Notes under the pieces: generated by a model
The model's database searches: none
The model's input: the letters and a program-made list of their open reading frames with translations, nothing else
Told to the model about the DNA's origin: nothing
Made by a program: the position numbers and the translations under genes
Shown here: positions 59,301 through 64,000 of the stretch, in pieces
How the letters are laid out: each line of letters opens with the position of its first letter
Numbering within the stretch: the stretch's first letter is position 1
Assembly (NCBI RefSeq): GCF_000720635.1
Contig: NZ_JOCF01000010.1
Location: forward strand, 1 to 64,000
Source of the DNA: Streptomyces sp. NRRL WC-3742
GTDB lineage: Bacteria; Actinomycetota; Actinomycetes; Streptomycetales; Streptomycetaceae
Length of the DNA: 64,000 bases
Reading direction: 5' to 3'

Positions 59301-59789
59301 GGTCTGCTTGTGCTGGCGGCGCAGCTCGGCCTCGACGCCGACCCGGCCGGAGAGGTCGCGGACCAGCAGCAGGAGCAGGTCGGAGGAGGGGGAGCGGGAG
59401 CCCTCGCGGTAGGGGTCGTACGGGACGAGGGGCGAGAGCGCGTAGCCGCGGCCCTCGGTGTCGCCGTCGGCGAAGTCGTTGCCGGAGACCTCGACGGGGA
59501 AGGTGGTCCCGTCGGTGCGGTGGGCGGTCATCCGGACCGGACGGTCCAGGGGGTCGTCCTCGCGGGTGGCCGGGCGCATCGAGCCGGGGATGCGGCTCGG
59601 GTCGAACTCGGGCAGGAGGCCCAGCACGCCCATGCCGACCAGTGAGGTGCCCGGGGCCTGCAGCGCCTGGACGGCCGCGCTGTTGGCGTCCACGACGGTG
59701 CCGTTGCTGTTCACCAGCAGCAACGCGTCGGGCAGGGCGTCGAGTATGGCGTCGAGGCGAGCAGCGCCTCGGATCGGCCTGCTGCTCAC
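56355..59789 (-). CDS. PAS-PAS-pseudo-histidine-kinase-receiver protein
   Basis: I start at the GTG at 59789 with GAGGAG upstream; the frame extends slightly further. The 1144-residue protein has two PAS domains (residues about 10-110 and 165-275: LDAILDALPDALLLVNSNGTV, MILRAAAEGVLGVDLEGRC). A kinase-like helix pair follows, in which the expected histidine motif reads LESELGGAL. A degenerate ATPase region lacks clear N and G1 boxes but keeps IARAVVERHGGVLQP and YVVELPL. A very long Pro/Ala-rich linker (about 560-900) follows, then a receiver-like domain (about 1010-1125) with VLLVESDPDIA, VVMDLLQIRR (Asp kept) and LAERSTSEDV, where the usual lysine is absent. It probably senses a signal and works by protein interaction rather than phosphotransfer. 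Confidence 0.85.
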   Translation of the reverse strand: MSSRPIRGAARLDAILDALPDALLLVNSNGTVVDANSAAVQALQAPGTSLVGMGVLGLLPEFDPSRIPGSMRPATREDDPLDRPVRMTAHRTDGTTFPVEVSGNDFADGDTEGRGYALSPLVPYDPYREGSRSPSSDLLLLLVRDLSGRVGVEAELRRQHKQTEMILRAAAEGVLGVDLEGRCVLVNPAAAHILEYRASELGGRELHPLIQHSRPDGTPLALEESALLDTLTSGRKHRVRGTVLWRKDGRPVTVDLTTAPVRDGDQLVGAVMTFTDRSRELALIARNEHLTAVLESELGGALSALNQRLETLAADPAGQLWPEANWTLRRLADECRRYGKLIDDVLAHQRAEAGAGAPAEGKDGKENKDGRSGRQPAPEHVPVGLDTVVRRAVEEAGELTGPGRVRFSVHAAAVEVIADEQRLAQALAHLVADVSGVGHALDAPVPASPGLAVPGLTGAPAPRPASEPPTVVLAAAQRGDVARVEIRGPGRGGSAVHLPIARAVVERHGGVLQPHELPGKAGTTYVVELPLDPVAAKAAAERAAAEGRSDRPKETDSAVLPELPGIPQLPSSEEAAEPGESPAEGGRPAHETPEPERAGAEEPPAERRGRRGRPAAETEPPASAAPLAPAERDATGQWVSNAGPAYGRQGLTGPDGTRTDPWGKDDGRSGPAYAVPVEEGRPAQARTGGREPLALGPGTAVAEAPAPSADPSGEGEAKPRRRRGLPSAEDSSGALALPGALPEAVPGATPGAVPGVVPGAVPGALPGLPEVVPVYPGLEHALPAGPAPAPPEPAAAPTGRRRRLAVPPGPGQEAPAASNGTPGTALEPARPALPAAEEPTAPRPVGTGLAELAPPRPIGPPPLPAVPPQPPVPVETRTAPRAMAELPAAPERAEAPQEGSNGERRLLVWPEPDPNTREALQSRGYRPVIVRSREEVDSQAGADPAALFVDPLTGPITRTALQSLRTAALNRRIPVLVTAGLGQATRDAAYGADPAVLLRALAPRDGEHHAPRVLLVESDPDIAAAMIASLERRGMHVEHATDENDAVARASSVQPNLVVMDLLQIRRRRVGLLDWLRANDRLHRTPLVVYTSVDLDPRELPRLRTGETVLFLAERSTSEDVQSRIVDLLGRIGAMGEAGVAAAG

Positions 59790-59966
59790 GTCGACAGGTC
59801 TCCTCGGCTCGGGGCAGCTCCTCCGGAGACGGCAGTATCTCATTCTTCTTTGCGGCGGGGACGACCCGCCTAGTAACGTGGGCGGTGGTTGGTGCCGGGC
59901 CCCACGGTTGTGGCATCATCGCTGACACACGGAACGGGTCCGCGCGAGCGGGCGTGCTCCTTGTGG

Positions 59967-60057
59967 GGAGGCTTCGCCTAGTCCGGTCTATGGCGCCGCA
60001 CTGCTAATGCGGTTTGGGTTTTACCGCCCATCGAGGGTTCAAATCCCTCAGCCTCCG
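59967..60057 (+). tRNA. tRNA-Ser (anticodon GCT)
   Basis: The acceptor GGAGGCT (59967-59973) pairs with AGCCTCC (60050-60056), with discriminator G. The anticodon loop is CTGCTAA, and there is a long variable arm and the T-arm GGTTCAAATCC. CCA is not encoded. Confidence 0.95.
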
Positions 60058-60201
60058 CAGCACGGGAGCCCCGTCGACGGTCACGTCGGCGGGGCTCTTC
60101 GCATGCCGGGGGCGGGGGCCGGAGCAATCGATTTCGTCCCACGTCGCAGGTCATGTAATGTTGTCCTCGCACCGCCCCGGGGGCAACGTTCACCGGGGCG
60201 A

Positions 60202-60277
60202 GCGCTCATAGCTCAACGGATAGAGCACTTGACTACGGATCAAGAGGTTGCAGGTTCGAATCCTGCTGAGCGCACCA
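60202..60277 (+). tRNA. tRNA-Arg (anticodon ACG), first copy
   Basis: The acceptor GCGCTCA (60202-60208) pairs with TGAGCGC (60267-60273), and the ACCA end is encoded to 60277. The anticodon loop is CTACGGA; its first base is normally deaminated to inosine to read CGU, CGC and CGA. Confidence 0.96.
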
Positions 60278-60309
60278 CAACTCCGCAAGATCGGGTTCGC
60301 CCGTTCCTT

Positions 60310-60385
60310 GCGCTCATAGCTCAACGGATAGAGCACTTGACTACGGATCAAGAGGTTGCAGGTTCGAATCCTGCTGAGCGCACCA
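60310..60385 (+). tRNA. tRNA-Arg (anticodon ACG), second identical copy
   Basis: This 76-nt gene is identical to the copy at 60202, 108 bp downstream of it, with CCA encoded. The 32-bp spacer between copies differs from the sequence upstream of the first copy. Confidence 0.96.
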
Positions 60386-60387
60386 TC

Positions 60388-60420
60388 GAGAAGCCCCCGG
60401 CCACAGGCCGGGGGCTTCTC
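60388..60420 (+). terminator. Terminator of the tRNA-Arg pair
   Basis: A 15-bp perfect stem (60388-60402 with 60406-60420) with an ACA loop follows the second tRNA directly. Confidence 0.92.
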
Positions 60421-60748
60421 CCGTTCCACGGCCGCCCCGGAGGATCGAACGGGCATTCCCGGTGGATGGGTTGACACCGAAGACCGGGCTCCGGCGGATT
60501 GTTCTGAATTCCCCTTTCCCGTAGGGCATTTCCGTGCGCCGCGCGCAGGATCGATTGCCGCCTAATGGATGAAATGCATCCGTTTCGGGTACATCCCGTC
60601 CTGCCGCCCGGATGCCTGCCAAACGGGTGGGACACGGCCAAAACAGCAGGTGTCGCGGTATGACCGGCTCAGGATCGTGATTCCGTTTTGTCCGATCTTG
60701 TGTCCAGACTGCCCGCCGTCCCGGCAGCCGACCGTGAAGGAGAGCCGG
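60421..60748. other. Leader region of the large surface protein gene
   Basis: These 328 bp contain no gene; open frames are unsupported. The sequence is less GC-rich than its surroundings (around 60560-60700). It likely holds the promoter of the surface protein gene, with AAGGAGAG just before its ATG. No repeat or RNA structure stands out. Confidence 0.55.
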
Positions 60749-63700
60749 ATGAGCCGACAGTTCCCCCGCACCGCTGCCGCCCTGGCCGTCCTCACGGCAG
60801 GGCTGCTGACCGGCTGGAACGCCCCGCTCTCGGTGGCCGAACAGTCCCCCGACACCTGGTCCGGGGAGCACCGCGCGGTGCTGCCCTCGGGCCTTTCCGT
60901 CCAGTTGGAATTCGCCGCTTCCCCGGGCGTCGGCATCACCGCCTCGGCCGGGGAATTGGCCGACCGGGCGGGCGGTCGTTCGGCCACGCCGTACGCGGAC
61001 GGAATGCACCCCGGAGATCCCGCGCAGGTATTCGCGGTCGCCGACGGCGAAGCGCGGACGGACGGTTCCTGGCACCCGGTCGGAACGCTGCGGCTGACAT
61101 TCTCCCGGCCCGTCCGCAATCCCCGGCTCCACCTCAGCGGGCTCGCCGCCCTCGCCACCGGGAAGTCCGGCACCACCTCCACCGCGGCCCGCCTCACCCT
61201 CACCGGCGGCTCGCCCGCCACCCCCACCCTGACGGGCCGCACCGACTGGGCGGGCTGGACGGTCGACGCCGCGACCCTGGCCCCGGTCGGTGCGGACGGC
61301 TCCACCGACGGCGCGGCCGGCTCCGCCGCCGAGGGCACCGTCGAACTCGCCGGGACGATCCGCAGCGCGGAGTTCCGCGTGGAACAGCGCAGCACCGCCC
61401 GCGCCGGGAGCACCACTCCCGCGCCCGCGCTGAGCCACGCCTTCACCGTCACCGTCGACGAGGACCTCGGCACCGCCCCGCAGGACTACGGCAACGCCTC
61501 CCACGTCGTCTCCGACCTCTTCCTCGGCCGCGACGCCACCGGCTCCGGCCGCAGCGCCCGTCCGTCGGCCTCCGGGGTCCCGGGGGCCGGGGGCTCAGGG
61601 GCCGGGGGCTCAGGGCGGGGCGACGAGCCGCTGGTCCAGCTCGACCACGGCGCCGCCCGGCGCAGCCCGTTCGACCGGCCCTCCGTCAGCCCGCCGCCGC
61701 CCAGGCTCCAGCCCGGCCGCGGCGAGTACCAGGGCGCCGACCCCTCGATCAGCTTCCCCGCGGAGGCTTCCGTCGGCCGCTACTACCGGGTCACCGTGCC
61801 CGTCGCCGTCGGGGACCAGCCCGCGACCCTGGCCGGCTGGATCGACTTCGACCACAACGGCCGCTTCGACCCGACCGAGCGGGTGCAGGTCGAGATCCCC
61901 GCCGGCGTCGACACCGGGACCCTGGAGTGGACCGTCCCGCCCGGCGCCTCCGCCAGCGACACCTGGGCCCGGCTGCGGATCGCCCGGGACACCGGCCAGC
62001 TCATCGGCTCCGGCGGCTTCGCCGACTCCGGGCAGGTCTCCGACCAGAAGATCAAGCTGACGGTCGGCGCCGCGCGGCCCGAGATCGCCGACCCCGTCGA
62101 CGGCGACGTGCTCGCCGACACCCGCCCGCAGATCCGCGGCGAGGCGGCCGTCCCCGGCGCCACCGTCGAGGTCCGGGACGGCGACACCGCGCTCTGCCGC
62201 GCCAAGGCCGGGCGCGGCGGCGACTGGACCTGCCGGCCCGACACCGCGCTGGCCGGCGGCGTGCACAGCCTCACCCCGGTCGAGACCATCGCCGGGGGCG
62301 TGGTGCTGCGCGGCGAGGTCGTCCGGGTCAGCGTCAAGACGGCGCCGCCGAGCACGCCCGTGCTCACCCTGCCCGAGTTCACCAACGACCCGGCGCTCCT
62401 GCTCACCGGCACCGGCGAGCCCGGCAGCGCCGTCTCGGTCTCGGACCGCTACTCCGACAGCGAGGTGTGCACCACGGCCGTGCGGGCGGACGGCCAGTGG
62501 TCCTGCATCCCGGTCGAGAACCTGCCGGACGGGCAGCACCCGCTCACGCCCGTCGCCGTCGACGCGGCCGGGAACCGGACCACCGGGAAGCCGGTCACGC
62601 TGACCGTCGACACCGTCGCGCCGGACAAGCCCGTCCTCGCCACCCCGGCCTCCGGGGAGACCGTCCGCAGCAGCCGTCCGAAGCTCACCGGGCGCGCCGA
62701 GCCCGGGGTGAACGTGCAGGTCACGGCCCGGACGGGCGGCGCGGATTCGGCGGATCGGACGGTGCTGTGCGGGGCGACGGCTGCCCTCGACGGCAGTTGG
62801 AGCTGCACCGCCAACCGGGACCTGACGGACGGGGCGCAGTGGCTCGTCGTCACGGCCACGGACCGGGCGGGGAACGCGACTTCGGGGGACCCGGTGGCGA
62901 TCCGGGTCACGGCGGGGGCGGATACGGCGAGCACCTCGCCGAGCCCGTCCGCCGCGGCTTCGCCGAGTGCGGCGGTGCCCGCGTCGGTGCCTGCTTCGGC
63001 TCCGGTGAGTGCGGTGGCGTCGCCGAGTGCCTCGGCTTCGAGCCCGGCGGCGGGGACGGGTACGGCTTCGCCGAGTGCGAGTGCGAGTGCGAGTGCGAGC
63101 CCGAGCCCGTCGGCGTCGACCTCGGCGTCGTCGGCGGAGGTTTCGCCGAAGCCGAGCCCGAGTGCTCCGGCCTCGGTGGTGCCGGAGGTGCCGGTGACGG
63201 TGCCGCTGCCGCCGGGGGTGCTGCCGATTCCCGTGCCGGCGGTCCCCGTGCCGGCCCCGGTTCCCGGGGGGCCGAGCCCGAGCGCGGTTGCTTCGGCGTC
63301 GGTGGCCTCGCCGTCGGCAGTGCCGACGGTGTCGGGCTCGCCGAGTGCGCCCGCGTCGCCTTCGGTCGCGGCGTCGGGTCTGCGGCCGGTCGAGCCCGGG
63401 GTGTTGCCGGTCTTCGTCCCGCAGGTCCCTGCTCCGGTTCCGCCGGGTCCGACGGTTCCGTCGGTCGCGGCCCCGAAGCCGAGCGCTCCCCCCAACTCGC
63501 CGAAGGCGAGCGCGAGCCCGAGCCCGAGTCAGAGTCAGATCCCCAGCGCATCCGCGCAGGTCACGGCCTCGCCGTCCGCCTCGCCGTCCGCGTCCGCGTC
63601 GGCGTCGGCCTCGGCCGGTTCGAGGGCGGCGCTCGCGCCCGCCGACCCGCCGTCGTCGCCGTCAGCGGTCGTGGAGGAGGAGCAGCCCGAGGGCGCAGCG

Positions 63701-63865
63701 GCGCGGCCGCAGGCGGCGCCGCCCTCCGAGGGGCGGGTCGCGGCCGCGCCGCCCGGGGAGTCCGCCCGGCGGGGCCTGCTCGCCGGAGTCCTGCTGGTGC
63801 TCGCCGGGATCGCGCTCATCACCCGCCGGGTGATCGCCCGGGGGCCCGGCTCCAGACGGCGCTGA
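60749..63865 (+). CDS. Large secreted GEVED/Ig-like protein with Ser/Ala/Pro stalk and C-terminal anchor
   Basis: The ATG at 60749 follows AAGGAGAG and gives a Sec signal (RTAAALAVLTAGLLTGWNA). The 1038-residue protein has an N-terminal beta-rich CshA-like region (about 40-245). A GEVED-type domain follows (about 330-450: YYRVTVPVAVGDQPATLAGW, GWIDFDHNGRFDPTERVQVE). Three bacterial Ig-like repeats come next (about 450-730, with CRAKAGRGGDWTCRPD, CTTAVRADGQWSCIP and CGATAALDGSWSCTA marking each). A long stalk of Ser-Pro-Ala repeats runs from about 735 to 1000, ending in a hydrophobic helix and a GPGSRRR tail. No LAXTG motif is present, so it is probably membrane-anchored. It is a likely adhesin or surface display stalk. 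Confidence 0.88.
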   Translation: MSRQFPRTAAALAVLTAGLLTGWNAPLSVAEQSPDTWSGEHRAVLPSGLSVQLEFAASPGVGITASAGELADRAGGRSATPYADGMHPGDPAQVFAVADGEARTDGSWHPVGTLRLTFSRPVRNPRLHLSGLAALATGKSGTTSTAARLTLTGGSPATPTLTGRTDWAGWTVDAATLAPVGADGSTDGAAGSAAEGTVELAGTIRSAEFRVEQRSTARAGSTTPAPALSHAFTVTVDEDLGTAPQDYGNASHVVSDLFLGRDATGSGRSARPSASGVPGAGGSGAGGSGRGDEPLVQLDHGAARRSPFDRPSVSPPPPRLQPGRGEYQGADPSISFPAEASVGRYYRVTVPVAVGDQPATLAGWIDFDHNGRFDPTERVQVEIPAGVDTGTLEWTVPPGASASDTWARLRIARDTGQLIGSGGFADSGQVSDQKIKLTVGAARPEIADPVDGDVLADTRPQIRGEAAVPGATVEVRDGDTALCRAKAGRGGDWTCRPDTALAGGVHSLTPVETIAGGVVLRGEVVRVSVKTAPPSTPVLTLPEFTNDPALLLTGTGEPGSAVSVSDRYSDSEVCTTAVRADGQWSCIPVENLPDGQHPLTPVAVDAAGNRTTGKPVTLTVDTVAPDKPVLATPASGETVRSSRPKLTGRAEPGVNVQVTARTGGADSADRTVLCGATAALDGSWSCTANRDLTDGAQWLVVTATDRAGNATSGDPVAIRVTAGADTASTSPSPSAAASPSAAVPASVPASAPVSAVASPSASASSPAAGTGTASPSASASASASPSPSASTSASSAEVSPKPSPSAPASVVPEVPVTVPLPPGVLPIPVPAVPVPAPVPGGPSPSAVASASVASPSAVPTVSGSPSAPASPSVAASGLRPVEPGVLPVFVPQVPAPVPPGPTVPSVAAPKPSAPPNSPKASASPSPSQSQIPSASAQVTASPSASPSASASASASAGSRAALAPADPPSSPSAVVEEEQPEGAAARPQAAPPSEGRVAAAPPGESARRGLLAGVLLVLAGIALITRRVIARGPGSRRR

Positions 63866-63967
63866 CCTGCGCAGACTGTCCTCCGATCTCCCTCCGACCG
63901 TCCCCGAACCGTCCCGACCATCCGTTCATGTGCCTGCGCGTCAGGTCGGCTTTGGACGATTCGTCAG

Positions 63968-63998
63968 CAAATGTCGACACACCTCAGCTCAAATGTCG
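63968..63998 (+). repeat. CAAATGTCG pair at the window edge
   Basis: CAAATGTCG at 63968-63976 and 63990-63998 occurs 22 bp apart. The AT-rich context after the stop at 63865 may be an operator or promoter of a gene beyond the window. Confidence 0.5.
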
Positions 63999-64000
63999 CA

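Noticed and set aside
56541..59645. A 1034-codon plus-strand frame opposite the PAS protein
   Set aside because: The mirror frame of the real gene is low-complexity and lacks domains; the minus-strand PAS and receiver motifs are decisive.

Overview
The window is about 70% GC, with GTG and TTG starts, strong purine-rich ribosome binding sites and families typical of Streptomycetaceae: WhiB, TipA, SenS/SenR/HbpS, sortase-anchored LAXTG proteins and an NCS1 transporter behind a TPP riboswitch. It is most likely a core chromosomal segment of Streptomyces or Kitasatospora carrying one integrated mobile element.

Positions 1-27400 are chromosomal. In order they hold a truncated membrane acyltransferase; a macrolide-type glycosyltransferase; the heme/redox-sensing system SenS/SenR with a divergent HbpS; a YunG-like protein; two oxidoreductases; a sortase substrate; a polytopic membrane protein; a TipA regulator with the classic tipA promoter; a GlxA-type AraC regulator; an ECF sigma factor coupled to a membrane protein; aminopeptidase P; a SpoIIE-type phosphatase with a degenerate active site; a small prim-pol protein; a SEC-C/DUF5926 protein; an anti-sigma-like ATPase; a glycerophosphodiesterase; a CytX-like transporter under a TPP riboswitch; and an HtrA-like membrane protease. 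The segment ends in tRNA-Ser(UGA).

Positions 27340-46637 are an actinomycete integrative and conjugative element (AICE) of about 19.2 kb. It is bounded by perfect 61-bp direct repeats, one inside the intact tRNA-Ser and one being a detached copy of its 3' part. Its modules are: integrase and excisionase next to the left end; a replication module of prim-pol plus two tandem DUF3631 ATPases; a frameshifted cytosine-C5 methyltransferase; an N-terminally short SSB; an FtsK/TraB-type DNA pump; several transfer-associated membrane proteins (one DUF2637); a stand-alone RapZ C-terminal domain; a WhiB protein; and, at the right end, a GntR regulator translationally coupled to a glycosyltransferase. 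Three repeat systems stand out. Twelve GTAGCGG heptamers between xis and the replication gene are a candidate origin. Eight CTTGTCG heptamers beside the tra gene are a candidate clt transfer locus. 11-bp-period GTGGGCCA pairs lie just inside both ends and are candidate integrase arm sites. Most minus-strand transcription units end in perfect GC hairpins.

Positions 46638-64000 are chromosomal again. They hold a MerR/GyrI-type regulator and an MFS exporter whose promoter has the 19-bp spacer and dyad of MerR targets and is probably leaderless; a GlcD-type FAD oxidase; a small secreted Gly/Asn-rich protein; a PdxH-like oxidase; an EamA transporter; a secreted DUF1906 glycoside-hydrolase-like protein; a fatty acid-CoA ligase; a 1144-residue PAS/pseudokinase/receiver protein that lacks the phospho-accepting histidine; tRNA-Ser(GCU); two identical tRNA-Arg(ACG) genes; and a large secreted GEVED/Ig-like stalk protein.
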